Notes: generated from the sequence alone by a model not told the origin. Counted from the stretch's first letter, positions 9,611 through 19,130 are shown. The stretch is 64,000 nt of DNA from Bifidobacterium phasiani (GCF_019331775.1 NZ_JAHBBD010000004.1:82259-146258), one strand, 5' to 3'. Numbers and translations: made by a program.

Positions 9611-10696
9611 TCATTGGGAATCGGATGCGGCGACCGCATCCATGGCGTCCGTGTACAGCGCCGTGCCGTAGTCCTCGTTCACGGCGTCCAGCTCCCCCTG
9701 GCTTTGCAGGAACCGCGCGGTCGCCTTGAGCGTGGAGGCGAGCTGTCCGTGGAAGATGTCGGACTGCTCGAGCGCGTTCGGATATTCGTACCCGCCGAAC
9801 TGCGTGAGCACGGTGTCGGTCGAGGACCCCAGCTGGTTGGAGATCGATTCCGCCGCCGTCTCGGGGTCGTCGGCGATCTGGCCGACCGCGTAGTCCTGCA
9901 CGGCCGTCCATGTCTCCATGGCAGAGGGGTTGCGCTCGATGAACTCGTCGGCGGCGATCTCCATGTCGTAGGTGGCGCTGCCCATTTCGGCCGTGTCGGC
10001 CGAGGACATGACGATATGGCCGTCGTCGTCCATCAGTTCGCCGAGCACCGGATCCCACACCCATGCGGCGTCGATCTCGCCGCGGGTCCACGCCGCCACC
10101 ATCTTGTCGGGGGCGAGGTTGATGAGGTTGACGTCCTCGTTGGTCATGCCGGCGTGCTCGAGGGCCGACAGCAGGCTGAAATGCGACGTGGAGCTGAACG
10201 AGACCGCGATGTTGCGTCCGGCGAGGTCCTCGATGGATTCGACGTCATCGTCCCGGGTCACCAGGGATTCCGCCTGCCCGATGATGTCGTGGATCCACAC
10301 GATGCTCACCGGCAGGCTCAGTGGCGCCGAGACGGCCTTGGTCGCCGGGCTGGAGCCGGCCAGGCCGATGTCGATCGAACCGGAGCCGAACGCCTGGATG
10401 ACGTCGCCGCCGGATGAGAACTGACTCCATTGGATCGTGGCGTTCGGCATGCAGGCCTCCAGCAGGCCGCGGTCCTTGACCAGCAGGTCGGCGTTGGCGA
10501 TCTGCTGGTAGGCGATGCGCATGGTGCCGGTGAAGTCGGTGTTCACCGCGACCGGGCATTCGACGTCGTCCGAGGCGTCGATGCCGGCGAGCACGCTCGC
10601 CTTCTGCATGACGGCGCATCCGCCGAGGGACAGCGCCGCGACGAGCGCCGCCGCGGTCGCCGCCACCGCCGATCGGGTGCAAGTGTGCGTGATCAT
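9611..10696 (-). CDS. tauA: ABC transporter substrate-binding lipoprotein, TauA/SsuA type
   Basis: 361-residue lipoprotein with an N-terminal signal and a LGGC lipobox (Cys27). It fits the NMT1/TauA family: TGTMRIAYQQIANADLLVKD near the start, a SSGGDVIQAFGSGSIDIGLAGSSPATKA type segment, and the aromatic WVWDPVLGEL. It would capture the substrate outside the membrane and hand it to the neighbouring permease and ATPase. It lies 35 bp after the permease gene and 28 bp before the ATPase gene. Ligand identity is inferred from context only. Confidence 0.85.
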   Translation of the reverse strand: MITHTCTRSAVAATAAALVAALSLGGCAVMQKASVLAGIDASDDVECPVAVNTDFTGTMRIAYQQIANADLLVKDRGLLEACMPNATIQWSQFSSGGDVIQAFGSGSIDIGLAGSSPATKAVSAPLSLPVSIVWIHDIIGQAESLVTRDDDVESIEDLAGRNIAVSFSSTSHFSLLSALEHAGMTNEDVNLINLAPDKMVAAWTRGEIDAAWVWDPVLGELMDDDGHIVMSSADTAEMGSATYDMEIAADEFIERNPSAMETWTAVQDYAVGQIADDPETAAESISNQLGSSTDTVLTQFGGYEYPNALEQSDIFHGQLASTLKATARFLQSQGELDAVNEDYGTALYTDAMDAVAASDSQ

Positions 10697-10731
10697 ACCT
10701 TTGTCTCCTTACGCTTGTCGTGAGGCGGACC

Positions 10732-11562
10732 TCAGTCCTTGCCCTCCCACGGAATGATGAGTCGGGTGATGGCGCGGATCAGCCAGTCGAGCAGCACGGC
10801 CGCCACGCCGATGACGATGATGCAGGCGATGGTCAGCGGCGTGTCCAGCTGGGTGCCGGAAAGGTAGGCGAGCGCGCCGATGCCGGGAATGCCGTTGTTG
10901 AGCTCGGCCGCGACGACGGTGGTCCACGCGAAGCCGGTGGCGATGCGGATGCCGTTCATGATCGACGGCAACGCGCTGGGCAGCACCACATGCAGCACCG
11001 CCTGCACCCTGCTGGCCCCCAGCGACAACGCGGCGTTGACCCGGTCGCGGTTCACCCCCTCGATGCCCTGCACCGTCGAGATGGTGATCGGCGGGAACGC
11101 GGCGAGGAACAGCAGCCAGATCTTCGTGGCGTCGCCGATGCCGAACCAGACGATCAGCAGACCGATGTAGCCCAGCGGCGGCAGCATGCGCAGGAAATTG
11201 ATGTACGGCGACACGATGCGGTTGACGATCGGCATCATGCCCAGCACGAAGCCGATGAGCACGCCCGCCGCGACCGCTGCGACCAGGCCGACGGCGATGC
11301 GGAACAGGCTCATCAGCAGATGCTGCCACAGGAAGTACTCCTGGGAACCGCACACGATGCGGGCGGAGCCCTCGGCGATCGGATGGCAGGTGTTGGCGTC
11401 GACGAACGCGTCCCACACCGCCGCGGGCGAGGGCAGATACAGCGCGCTGACGATGTTCGACGCCGTGACCGCCCACCAGACGAAGAGCAGGAGCACGATC
11501 GAGAACACCACCTGCAGTTTGGGCAGGTGAGCATGCAATCGTCCGGACAGTGTCGTTTTCAT
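10732..11562 (-). CDS. tauC: ABC transporter permease, TauC/SsuC-like
   Basis: 276-residue inner-membrane permease with about six membrane segments. The EAA-type loop that contacts the ATPase is visible: AALSLGASRVQAVLHVVLPSALPSI. The conserved FLRMLPPLGYIGLLIVWFGIG stretch is typical of the nitrate/taurine/sulfonate permeases. The start ATG (MKTTLSG) at 11562 follows AGAGAGGACC. It lies 68 bp after the alcohol dehydrogenase gene. Confidence 0.88.
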   Translation of the reverse strand: MKTTLSGRLHAHLPKLQVVFSIVLLLFVWWAVTASNIVSALYLPSPAAVWDAFVDANTCHPIAEGSARIVCGSQEYFLWQHLLMSLFRIAVGLVAAVAAGVLIGFVLGMMPIVNRIVSPYINFLRMLPPLGYIGLLIVWFGIGDATKIWLLFLAAFPPITISTVQGIEGVNRDRVNAALSLGASRVQAVLHVVLPSALPSIMNGIRIATGFAWTTVVAAELNNGIPGIGALAYLSGTQLDTPLTIACIIVIGVAAVLLDWLIRAITRLIIPWEGKD

Positions 11563-11630
11563 GATTGGTCCTCTCTGTGTGATGCCGTCCCGCCCGGCCG
11601 CGGGACGGCTGGAAATCCGGGGGACGACGG

Positions 11631-12761
11631 CTAGTCGGCCCGTGCGAGGTGCCGATACATCGTCTCGAGCATCTCGTCGGTGATGTCGACCGGATTGTTG
11701 TACAGGTTCGGGTGGCGGCTGATGCGCACCAGATCGGCGATCTGCCGATCGTTCAGCGCGAGGTCCCTCAGACCGGTGCGCAGGCCGATCGTGCGTTTGA
11801 GTTCGGCGATGGCGTCGGCCATCGCATCGGCGTCCGCGAAGCCGAGCAGCGAGGCGAACCGCTGCACGCGCCCGCCCTGGGCGTCCGCGTTGATGCGCGT
11901 GAACCAATCGAGCGTCAGGCCGCACGCCTCGCCGTGGGGGATGCCCAGGAGGTTGGTCAGAGGAAACGAGCAGGCGTGCGACGAGGTCGTCTTGGGCAGC
12001 GTGAAGGCGAGTCCGGCGATCACGGACGCCTCGCACATCTTGCTGCGCGCCTCGTGGTCGTTGCGGCCGTCGGCCACCGCGCGCGGCAGGTACTCGAACA
12101 CCAGCCGCGCGGCATGCACCGCGCAGGCGTCGCAGATCGGCTGGTGTCCTTTGCTCCAATAGCCTTCGATCGCCTGGCTCAGCACGTCCATGCCGGTTGA
12201 TGCGGTGGTGTGCGGCGGCACCGAGTATGTCATCTCGGGATCGACGATGGCGCAGGTCGGGAAGAAGCCGTCCGAGACGATCGGGGCTTTCTTGCCCTGG
12301 GCGCGGTCGCTCAGCACCGCCACGCAGGTCACCTCGCTGCCGGTGCCGGCCGTGGTGGGCACGGCGATGATGGGCAAGTGCTTGGTCGGCATGGTCCTGC
12401 CGGTGCCGTGGTAGGCGGCAATCGGCTCGTCGGTCAGGCAGATGCTGGCGGCGGCCTTGGCCACGTCCATCGCGCTGCCGCCTCCGAGCGCCACCACGAA
12501 GCCGGCATGGACCCGGCGCAGCAGGGCCGCGCATGCGTCGACCTCGGTGACGTCGGGGTTGGGTGAGAAGTCGCTGAATGAGGCGACCAAAGCGCCGTCG
12601 CTGCCGGCGATCATCGCGTCGGTGACGCCGCCCTCGTCGAAGAAGCGGTCGGCGACGACGACGCCGTCGCCCACCCCCAGCGATCCGGCGATCTCGCCGA
12701 TCTCGGACACGCGCCCCTCGCCGAAACGGATGGCGACGGGCTGTTCATAGTTCCATTGCAT
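11631..12761 (-). CDS. tauF: Metal-dependent alcohol dehydrogenase, probable sulfoacetaldehyde reductase (TauF-like)
   Basis: 376-residue iron-type alcohol dehydrogenase. The GGGSAMDVAKA nucleotide motif (93-103) and PTTAGTGSEVT (135-145) are intact. Metal-ligand positions are Asp192, Gln196, His262 and His276 (MDVLSQAIE, then SHAC, then PHG). Gln replaces the usual second ligand His, and the active-site His four residues after His262 is Phe266. Known: Bifidobacterium kashiwanohense has a metal-ADH-family sulfoacetaldehyde reductase, TauF, that reduces sulfoacetaldehyde to isethionate. Here the gene follows an aminotransferase by 23 bp and precedes a sulfonate-type importer, which supports the same role. 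Reduction of another aldehyde, such as phosphonoacetaldehyde, is possible. Confidence 0.78.
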   Translation of the reverse strand: MQWNYEQPVAIRFGEGRVSEIGEIAGSLGVGDGVVVADRFFDEGGVTDAMIAGSDGALVASFSDFSPNPDVTEVDACAALLRRVHAGFVVALGGGSAMDVAKAAASICLTDEPIAAYHGTGRTMPTKHLPIIAVPTTAGTGSEVTCVAVLSDRAQGKKAPIVSDGFFPTCAIVDPEMTYSVPPHTTASTGMDVLSQAIEGYWSKGHQPICDACAVHAARLVFEYLPRAVADGRNDHEARSKMCEASVIAGLAFTLPKTTSSHACSFPLTNLLGIPHGEACGLTLDWFTRINADAQGGRVQRFASLLGFADADAMADAIAELKRTIGLRTGLRDLALNDRQIADLVRISRHPNLYNNPVDITDEMLETMYRHLARAD

Positions 12762-12784
12762 GGCTGCTCCCTGTCCCGTGCCGT

Positions 12785-14131
12785 TCAGTCGCAGAACGTC
12801 TCGTCGACCCAGCCGAGCACCTCGTCAAGAATCGGCAGGTATTCGTTCAGCTCCTCCTCGGTGATGATCAGCGGCGGGCAGATGTTGATGTTCGTCTCAC
12901 GTCCGAACGTGGAGAAGCCCTTCTCCTTGAGCCTGGCCATGATCCGGGGCATGACGCTGTCCGGCGCATGGTACGGCGCCATAAGCTCGCGGGTCTCCTT
13001 GTTCCTGACGATGGTCAGCGCGGCGAACAGGCCGATGCAGCGTGCCTCCCCCACGCACTTGTGACGTTCGACCATACGCTCGAGGAACGGCTTGAGGATG
13101 CCCTCCATCCGCTTGACGTGCGCGCAGATGTCGTGGTCGAGATAGTACCGTACCGAGGCGCAGCCCGCCGCGCAGGCCAGCGTGTGGCCCGAATAGGTCA
13201 GTCCGCACTGCAGCACGTGATCGGTGAAGTAGTCGGACACGGCCTTGGAGACGATGACGCCGCCCAACGGCACGTACCCGCAGGTCACGCCCTTGGCGAA
13301 GGTGATGAGATCGGGCCTGATGTCGAAGTTCTGCCAGGCGAACATCTTGCCGGTGCGGGCGAAGCCGGTCATCACCTCGTCGCAGATCATGAGGATGCCG
13401 TACTTGTCGCACAGGGCGCGCACGCCCTCCATATAGCCCTTCGGCGGCAGGATCACGCCGTTCGCGCCGACGATCGACTCCATGAGGATCGCCGCCACGT
13501 TGTCCGGCCCCTCGTACTGCAGCTGCTCCTCCAAACGATGCAGGTAGTCGCGGGTCACGGCCTCGTCGTCGACGCCGCGGGTGTAGCCGTCCTCATACAT
13601 GTTCGGATTCATGAAATGCACGTATCCGGGAGCCATGCCGCCCAGTTCGGCGGCGAACCGCCGCCAGTCGCCGGAGGCGTTCGACGCGCCGTTGGTCGAA
13701 CCGTGATAGCTGCGGTAGCAGCTGAAGATCTTCTGCCGCCCCGTGACCATGCGGGCCATCTTGATGGCGTTCTCGTTGGCGTCCGCGCCCCCGTTGGTGA
13801 AGAACACGCGCTGGTAGAAGTCGGCGCCGGCGATGTCGACCAGCATCTTCGCCAGACGGGACTTGGGCTCGGACGCGTAGGCCGGAGCCATGAAGCACAT
13901 CCTGTCGGCCTGCTCCTTGATGGCCTCGACGATTTCGGGCAATTGGTGGCCGAGATTCGAACACACCAGCAGCGACGACATATCGGCGTACTTCCTGCCG
14001 TCATAATCCCAGAAATAGATGCCCTCGGCCCGCGCGATCGGCAGTGCCGGGGTCCCCTGCCTGCTCCACGATTGCATCACATAGTCACGCTGCAGCCCGG
14101 CCACCTGCGCGCCGGTCATCGTCTCGGCCAT
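12785..14131 (-). CDS. toa: Class III PLP aminotransferase, probable taurine:2-oxoacid aminotransferase
   Basis: 448-residue fold-type I PLP enzyme. The PLP-contacting Asp251 is in DEVMTGF and the Schiff-base Lys280 is in ITFAKGVTCGYVPLGG. GGADANENAIKMAR (about 114-127) is typical of the omega-amino acid and taurine group. The start at 14131 follows GAAAGGACGATGG. Longer in-frame starts upstream give non-homologous sequence. It is the first gene of the toa-tauF-tauC-tauA-tauB unit, preceded by 220 bp with operator-like repeats. The amino donor is inferred from the neighbours. The family also contains beta-alanine, putrescine and 4-aminobutyrate transaminases, so the substrate needs an assay. 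Confidence 0.82.
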   Translation of the reverse strand: MAETMTGAQVAGLQRDYVMQSWSRQGTPALPIARAEGIYFWDYDGRKYADMSSLLVCSNLGHQLPEIVEAIKEQADRMCFMAPAYASEPKSRLAKMLVDIAGADFYQRVFFTNGGADANENAIKMARMVTGRQKIFSCYRSYHGSTNGASNASGDWRRFAAELGGMAPGYVHFMNPNMYEDGYTRGVDDEAVTRDYLHRLEEQLQYEGPDNVAAILMESIVGANGVILPPKGYMEGVRALCDKYGILMICDEVMTGFARTGKMFAWQNFDIRPDLITFAKGVTCGYVPLGGVIVSKAVSDYFTDHVLQCGLTYSGHTLACAAGCASVRYYLDHDICAHVKRMEGILKPFLERMVERHKCVGEARCIGLFAALTIVRNKETRELMAPYHAPDSVMPRIMARLKEKGFSTFGRETNINICPPLIITEEELNEYLPILDEVLGWVDETFCD

Positions 14132-14233
14132 TCCATCGTCCTTTCTCGGGGAGTTCGTCGCCGTCGTCGCGGCGTTGATTCCCAGCGTATGGACGGTTTC
14201 CCGGGCGGTGCGCGAGACGGCAAACAGAAGCTT

Positions 14234-14292
14234 TTGTGCCCGAGCACAAGGCGCGGCGCGGAAACACCCCGGCAACATCGCGATAACATCGC
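14234..14292 (-). promoter_or_regulatory. Candidate operators upstream of the aminotransferase operon
   Basis: Two elements lie in the 221-bp gap between the regulator and the aminotransferase. The first is an inverted repeat, TTGTGC-N4-GCACAA, at 14234-14249. The second is a direct repeat of AACATCGC at 14274-14281 and 14285-14292 with an 11-bp period, one helical turn. They could be binding sites for the PucR-type regulator encoded next door. This is an inference from position and symmetry. Confidence 0.45.
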
Positions 14293-14352
14293 CGACACGC
14301 AATCGCTACCCGTCGGCAACGACTCGCGTGCAGGATCGCGGGCGCCGCCGGG

Positions 14353-15528
14353 TCAGCAATCGAGGATCTCGGCGGCGCACAGACCGACGTTGAGCCGCTC
14401 GCGCACCCGGAAGTCCGACAGGTCCTCCCCCAGCACCGATTCGATCTTGCGCAGCTTGTAGGTCACCGTGTTACGGTGCACGAACAGGTCCGCGGCGGCG
14501 TCCCGCACGCTGCCGCTGTGGGCGAGATAGCACCGCAGCACCGCAGCCAGGTCGGTGCCGTTCAGACGGTCGTATTCAATCAGCGGTCCGACGGTGTGCT
14601 CGATGTAGTCCTCCAGCACATCCCGGTCCCCGATCGACAACAGCAGCTTGGTGACGCCCATGCGCGAATACGCCAGCGGACCGTCCGACGAGCCGCGCTT
14701 GCGCTGCAGCCGCGCCAGCTTGCGCGCCTGCGCGTGGCTTTTGCCGATGCACCGTGCGCTGCGGGTGCGCTTGCCTATGCCGACGTACAGACGCCAGTCC
14801 TCCCCGAGCATCGGCCGGCACGACTCGAGGCATCGTTCCGTCATCGCCTCCACGTCGTCCGCGCCGTACTGCGCAAACACGATGACCAGGCTGTTGTCCA
14901 TCGACAGCGCGACGGCATGCCAGCCCTTGAAGATGAGCAGATTGTCGACGGCCTGCCCGATCCGTCCGAGGCCGCGGCCGTCGACGTCGACCCCGTCCCC
15001 GGTCACGGCCTGGGCCACCGCGACCGTGTAGTTCCAGTCGCGCGAGAAACCATTGTCCTCCAGGAAATCCAGATACAGGTCCTCCCGCTCGGGCTGCCTG
15101 ATCGCGTTGCGCAACGCCGACGCCAGGCCGATGCCGTTGCGCTCCGACATCGTGATGTCCAGGCAGAAGCGGTGCATGATCTGCGCCATGTGAACATTCC
15201 ACGGCACCCGGAACAGCGGCAGGTCGAGGTCGTTGCACAGCCGGACCACGGCCGGGTCGATGCTCCGGATGAACGGCCCGACGTTGACCACCACGCCGCT
15301 GGCATCGGCCTCGGCCACGCTGCGCACCAGCGACAGCAGGTCGGTCCGGCCGTCCAGCCCGACGCCGGTGACGAACGCGACCTCCTGCCCTTCCAGGAAC
15401 CCGACGATCTCGACGTTCTCCACCATATGGACCCACCGCACCGGTCGGTCCAATCCGCCCGCGCCGGCGACCAGCTCCAGCTCCATGCCGCGGGCGTGCT
15501 CCACCAAATCGCGCAGCCGAACCGCCAT
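14353..15528 (-). CDS. PucR-family transcriptional regulator
   Basis: 391-residue regulator. The N-terminal PucR domain (1 to about 125) starts MAVRLRDLVEHARGMELELVAG. The middle part resembles the GGDEF-like ligand region of this family. The C-terminal HTH_30 domain lies at about 320-385 (SVRDAAADLFVHRNTVTYKLRKIES, then VLGEDLSDF). PucR proteins usually control nitrogen-source genes such as purine or amino acid catabolism, which fits a nitrogen-assimilation cassette. It is 50 bp after the TauE-like gene on the same strand and probably shares its transcript. Confidence 0.85.
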   Translation of the reverse strand: MAVRLRDLVEHARGMELELVAGAGGLDRPVRWVHMVENVEIVGFLEGQEVAFVTGVGLDGRTDLLSLVRSVAEADASGVVVNVGPFIRSIDPAVVRLCNDLDLPLFRVPWNVHMAQIMHRFCLDITMSERNGIGLASALRNAIRQPEREDLYLDFLEDNGFSRDWNYTVAVAQAVTGDGVDVDGRGLGRIGQAVDNLLIFKGWHAVALSMDNSLVIVFAQYGADDVEAMTERCLESCRPMLGEDWRLYVGIGKRTRSARCIGKSHAQARKLARLQRKRGSSDGPLAYSRMGVTKLLLSIGDRDVLEDYIEHTVGPLIEYDRLNGTDLAAVLRCYLAHSGSVRDAAADLFVHRNTVTYKLRKIESVLGEDLSDFRVRERLNVGLCAAEILDC

Positions 15529-15578
15529 CGTCCCTCCGTTCCTCGCCTCCGATGTGTCCGAGAGTCCCCGACCGACCG

Positions 15579-16295
15579 CTACAGCATGATCGAGGCTCCG
15601 GAAACCGCCAGCAGCACATAGGTCAGCGTCATGAACGCACGCTGGTCGAGCCGTCTGCCCAGCCATCCGCCGATCGCGACCGCGGCGCACAACGGCACCA
15701 GCCCGATGACGCTGAGCGCCACCGCGTGTTCGTCGATGCCGCCGGACGCCCCCAGCTGCGCCAGCATGACGATGTTCAACGGCACCCATACCGCGGCCAT
15801 CGTGGAGCGGAACCGGTCCTTGTCCGGCAGGACCTGGGCGGCATACACCACCAGCAGCGCGCCGCCCGACACGAACATGCCGTGGATGACTCCGGCGGCC
15901 AGCAGCACGCCGGCGAGCGCCGGGCGCGACAGGGCGCGCCGCCGTCCGACCAGCAGGTGATGGAGCGCGACGACCACGATGAAGGCGCCGTAGACGCGAC
16001 GCAGCACATCCAACGGCATCAGCGAGTACACCACCATGCCGATCGCCATGCCCACCGCCATGAACGCCACGATGCGCGACAACTCGCCTCGGTCGATGAA
16101 ACGCCGCCCGCGCACCGCGATCACGGCGCAGCTGATCAGCGCCATCACGGCGAGCACGGCCCGGGCCTCGTCGGCACCGATGAGCAGCATCAAGAACGGC
16201 ATGGCCAGCACGGTGCCGGCGAATCCCGTGATGGCCTGGATGACGTTGGCGACCAGCAGCACCGCGAAAAACGCCCAATCCCTTCCCGACAGCAT
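15579..16295 (-). CDS. tauE: TauE/SafE family sulfite/organosulfonate exporter
   Basis: 238-residue polytopic membrane protein with seven to eight hydrophobic segments. Family features: an N-terminal LVANVIQAITGFAGTVLAMPF, and a mid-protein GVIHGMFVSGGALLVVYAAQVL that aligns with the second TauE repeat. TauE/SafE proteins export sulfite, sulfoacetate or other organosulfonates. In a taurine-to-isethionate pathway this would be the exit route for the unused carbon-sulfur skeleton. The start at 16295 follows GGAGGTGCGGG. It lies upstream of the regulator in the same orientation. Confidence 0.83.
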   Translation of the reverse strand: MLSGRDWAFFAVLLVANVIQAITGFAGTVLAMPFLMLLIGADEARAVLAVMALISCAVIAVRGRRFIDRGELSRIVAFMAVGMAIGMVVYSLMPLDVLRRVYGAFIVVVALHHLLVGRRRALSRPALAGVLLAAGVIHGMFVSGGALLVVYAAQVLPDKDRFRSTMAAVWVPLNIVMLAQLGASGGIDEHAVALSVIGLVPLCAAVAIGGWLGRRLDQRAFMTLTYVLLAVSGASIML

Positions 16296-16476
16296 GGATA
16301 TCCCGCACCTCCCGCCGCACACCGGCGCGGCTTCCCGTACGGTACCCCGACGAGGTTACGGGCCGTTTCGACGATGCAACGTGCCGGTAACATGGCAGGT
16401 CCGTGCCACCCCGGCGCACGGGCCGCGTCCACGGCCGGCGGAGCGACGCGGCGTCGCCGCCCTCCGGCCGTACCGA

Positions 16477-17580
16477 TCAGGCGGCGATGTCGCCCAGGTG
16501 GTGCTGGGTGTAGGCGTCGGCCCGCGCGTCGATGGCGTCGTAGTCGCCGGCGTCGGCATGCTCGATGACGGCCATCGCGTTGTCCAGCAGGTCCGGGTTC
16601 TGCGCGCGCAGCCAGTGGATGCGCGGGTCGCGGCCGAACCAACCCATCTGCTTGCGCGCGAGGCGCCGGGTCTTCCGCGCAATGTCGGCGAACGCCTCGT
16701 CCTCGCTCCACAGGCCGTCCAGATAATCGATGACCTGCTGGTAGCCGAGCGCGCGCGACGCGGTCGCCCCCAGGCGCGGCCGCAGCCGGCGCACCTCGTC
16801 GACGAAGCCGTCGTCGCGCATGGCCCGGGTGCGCAGGTCGATGCGCCGGTCCAGCTCCTCGCGCGGCAGATCGAGGCCGATCTGCACGCTCGGGATCACG
16901 TACCGGTAGCGCGGCAGGCTGGCCGAGTACGGCCGGCCGGTCAGCTCGATGACCTCCAGCGCGCGGATCGTGCGCCGGGGGTTGCGCGCGTCCATCCGGG
17001 CGGCGGCCGCCGGGTCCTTGGCCCTGAGCTCGTCGAACAGCACGCCGGGGCCCTCGGTTTCGGCGCGGCGCTCCAGCGCGGCGCGCACCTGCGGATCGGT
17101 GCCCGGGAACGTGATGTCGTCGATCGCGGCGCGCGCGTACAGCCCCGAGCCGCCGACCAGGATCGGCCGGACGCCGCGGGCGCGCAGGTCGGCGATGCAC
17201 TCGCGCGCCAGCGCTTGGAACCGGGCGACGCTCATCGCGTCGTCGGGCTCGATGACGTCGATGAGATGGTGCGGCACCGCGGCCAGCTCCTCGGCGGTCG
17301 GCTTGGCCGTGCCGATATCCATGCCGCGGTACATCTGGTAGGCGTCGGCGTTGACGATCTCGGCGCGCTCGCCTCGGTCGGCGAGCGCGCGGGCGATCGC
17401 GATGCCCAGGCCGGTCTTGCCGGAGGCCGTGGGCCCGACGATCGAGACGACGCGGGGCCCGCGACGGGCCGCGGCGGGGACGGCGGAACCGACGTTGCCG
17501 GCGGCAGGCGCGGCGGCCGCGGCGCCCTCCCCCGCCGGGCCCGCGACGGGCCACGGCTCCCCGGGCTCAGTGGCGCACAT
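16477..17580 (-). CDS. miaA: tRNA dimethylallyltransferase
   Basis: Adds the dimethylallyl group to A37 of tRNAs that read UNN codons. 367 residues. P-loop GPTASGKT at about 49-56, [27 protein letters not shown], and the C-terminal [13 protein letters not shown] are all present. A roughly 40-residue Ala/Gly/Pro-rich N-terminal extension precedes the P-loop. The ATG overlaps the miaB 3' end by 14 nt, so the two tRNA A37 modification genes are coupled. A start nearer the P-loop cannot be ruled out. Confidence 0.96.
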   Translation of the reverse strand: MCATEPGEPWPVAGPAGEGAAAAAPAAGNVGSAVPAAARRGPRVVSIVGPTASGKTGLGIAIARALADRGERAEIVNADAYQMYRGMDIGTAKPTAEELAAVPHHLIDVIEPDDAMSVARFQALARECIADLRARGVRPILVGGSGLYARAAIDDITFPGTDPQVRAALERRAETEGPGVLFDELRAKDPAAAARMDARNPRRTIRALEVIELTGRPYSASLPRYRYVIPSVQIGLDLPREELDRRIDLRTRAMRDDGFVDEVRRLRPRLGATASRALGYQQVIDYLDGLWSEDEAFADIARKTRRLARKQMGWFGRDPRIHWLRAQNPDLLDNAMAVIEHADAGDYDAIDARADAYTQHHLGDIAA

Positions 17581-19027
17581 GGTAGGTCTGCCCCGCCCTG
17601 GGATCGGGATCGGCGATGAGGTTGTGGCGGGCGGCGTGCGTCACCGTGGCGGTGACGAAATCGCCGACCTGCGGCATCGGCTCGCCCTCCGGCACGCCGA
17701 CGTGCACGAGCACGCCGGTGCGCTCGCGCCCGGTGACGCGGTGCGTGGCGGCGTCCTTCTTGCCCTGGGTGCCGGTGATCATCACCTCGACGTCGCGGCC
17801 CTCGAACCGGGCCATCTCCTCCTCGGTGATCCGCTCCTGCAGCGCCACCAGCCGCTCGAACCGCTCCTGCACGACGTCCTTGGGGATCTGCTCCATCGCG
17901 GCGGCCGGCGTGCCCGGTCGCGGCGAGTACTCGAAGGTGAAGGCGGACGAGAAGCGGGCCTGCTCGACGACGCGCATCGTGTCCTGGAAGTCCTCCTCGG
18001 TCTCGCCGGGGAAGCCGACGATGATGTCGGTGGAGATCTGCGCGTCCGGCATCGCCGCGCGCACCTTGCCGAGGATGTCCATGAACCGGCGCGAGCGGTA
18101 CGAGCGGCGCATCGCGCGCAGGATGCGGTCGGAGCCGGACTGCAGCGGCATGTGCAGCTGGTGCATGACGTTCGGGGTCTCGGCCATCGCGGCGATCACG
18201 TCGTCGGTGAAGGCCGCCGGGTGCGGCGAGGTGAAGCGCACGCGCTCCAGCCCGTCGATCGTGCCGCAGGCGCGCAGCAGCTTGGAGAAGGCGTAGCGGT
18301 CGCCGATGCCGTAGCCGAAGGAGTTCACGTTCTGCCCCAGCAGCGTGACCTCCTTGGCGCCGGCGTCCACGCAGCGCCGGATCTCGTCCAGGATGTCGCC
18401 GGGGCGGCGGTCCTGCTCGCGGCCGCGGGTGGTCGGCACGATGCAGAACGTGCAGGTGTTGTTGCAGCCCACCGAGATCGACACCCAGCTCGAGACCTTC
18501 GAGGCGCGCACCGCCGGCAGCTGGCTCGGGAAGTAGTCGAGCCGGTCGGCGACCTCGACCTGCGGGCGGCCGGTCGCGCGGTTGCGGTCGAGCAGGCGCG
18601 GCAGGGAGCCGATGTTCTTGGTGCCGAACACGGCGGCGACCCAGGGGGCGCGCTCGGCGATGCGCTCGCGGTCGAGCTGCGCCATGCAGCCGCCGACGGC
18701 GATCTGCAGGTTCGGGTTGCTCCGCGTCATCTGCGCCCACAGGCCGACCGTGCCGTACATGCGCTCGGCGGCGTTCTCGCGCACCGCGCAGGTGTTGAGC
18801 ACGATCAGGTCCACGTCCTTGTCCGCGATCTGCTGCGGGGTCGCCGGAACGTAGCCGTCGGCCTCGAGCACGCCGGCGATGCGCTCGGAATCGTGCACGT
18901 TCATCTGGCAGCCGAGCGTGTTGATCTGGTACACGCCCTTGCCGCGCCCGCCTCCCGACACGCGCGGGTCGGCGGGATCGGCCGTCTTCGAGGCGCGCTC
19001 CGCCTCGGTCATCATCGCTTCGTCCAT
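17567..19027 (-). CDS. miaB: tRNA-2-methylthio-N6-dimethylallyladenosine synthase
   Basis: Radical-SAM methylthiotransferase that converts i6A37 to ms2i6A37. 486 residues. An N-terminal UPF0004 domain starts at [20 protein letters not shown]. The radical-SAM cluster motif is CNNTCTFC, in [24 protein letters not shown] domain follows at about 405-475. The ATG at 19027 has a TAGCAT -10 box eight bases before it (19041-19036) and no ribosome-binding site, so it is probably leaderless. A second ATG lies four codons downstream. miaA follows with overlap. Confidence 0.96.
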   Translation of the reverse strand: MDEAMMTEAERASKTADPADPRVSGGGRGKGVYQINTLGCQMNVHDSERIAGVLEADGYVPATPQQIADKDVDLIVLNTCAVRENAAERMYGTVGLWAQMTRSNPNLQIAVGGCMAQLDRERIAERAPWVAAVFGTKNIGSLPRLLDRNRATGRPQVEVADRLDYFPSQLPAVRASKVSSWVSISVGCNNTCTFCIVPTTRGREQDRRPGDILDEIRRCVDAGAKEVTLLGQNVNSFGYGIGDRYAFSKLLRACGTIDGLERVRFTSPHPAAFTDDVIAAMAETPNVMHQLHMPLQSGSDRILRAMRRSYRSRRFMDILGKVRAAMPDAQISTDIIVGFPGETEEDFQDTMRVVEQARFSSAFTFEYSPRPGTPAAAMEQIPKDVVQERFERLVALQERITEEEMARFEGRDVEVMITGTQGKKDAATHRVTGRERTGVLVHVGVPEGEPMPQVGDFVTATVTHAARHNLIADPDPRAGQTYHVRH

Positions 19028-19117
19028 GAGTCCCCATGCTAACGGAGAGCACGGATTGCGCCCCCGCCGGCGGGCCCCGCGCGGCCGCGGACGGACGACG
19101 CGGCGCGCATTCGGGGC

Positions 19118-19123
19118 TATGAT
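19118..19123 (+). promoter_or_regulatory. -10 box of a leaderless promoter (alarmone synthetase gene)
   Basis: TATGAT lies seven nucleotides before the GTG at 19131. It overlaps an in-frame ATG at 19119 that would otherwise be called as the start, which argues that the GTG is the true initiation site. Confidence 0.65.
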
Positions 19124-19130
19124 ATGGAAC

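Noticed and set aside
8734..11562. Nitrate or generic sulfonate importer instead of taurine
   Set aside because: Not fully excluded, but the linked aminotransferase, aldehyde reductase and TauE exporter favour an aminosulfonate.
19119..19130. ATG at 19119 as start of the alarmone synthetase
   Set aside because: It lies inside the -10 box TATGAT; the GTG at 19131 fits a leaderless transcript.
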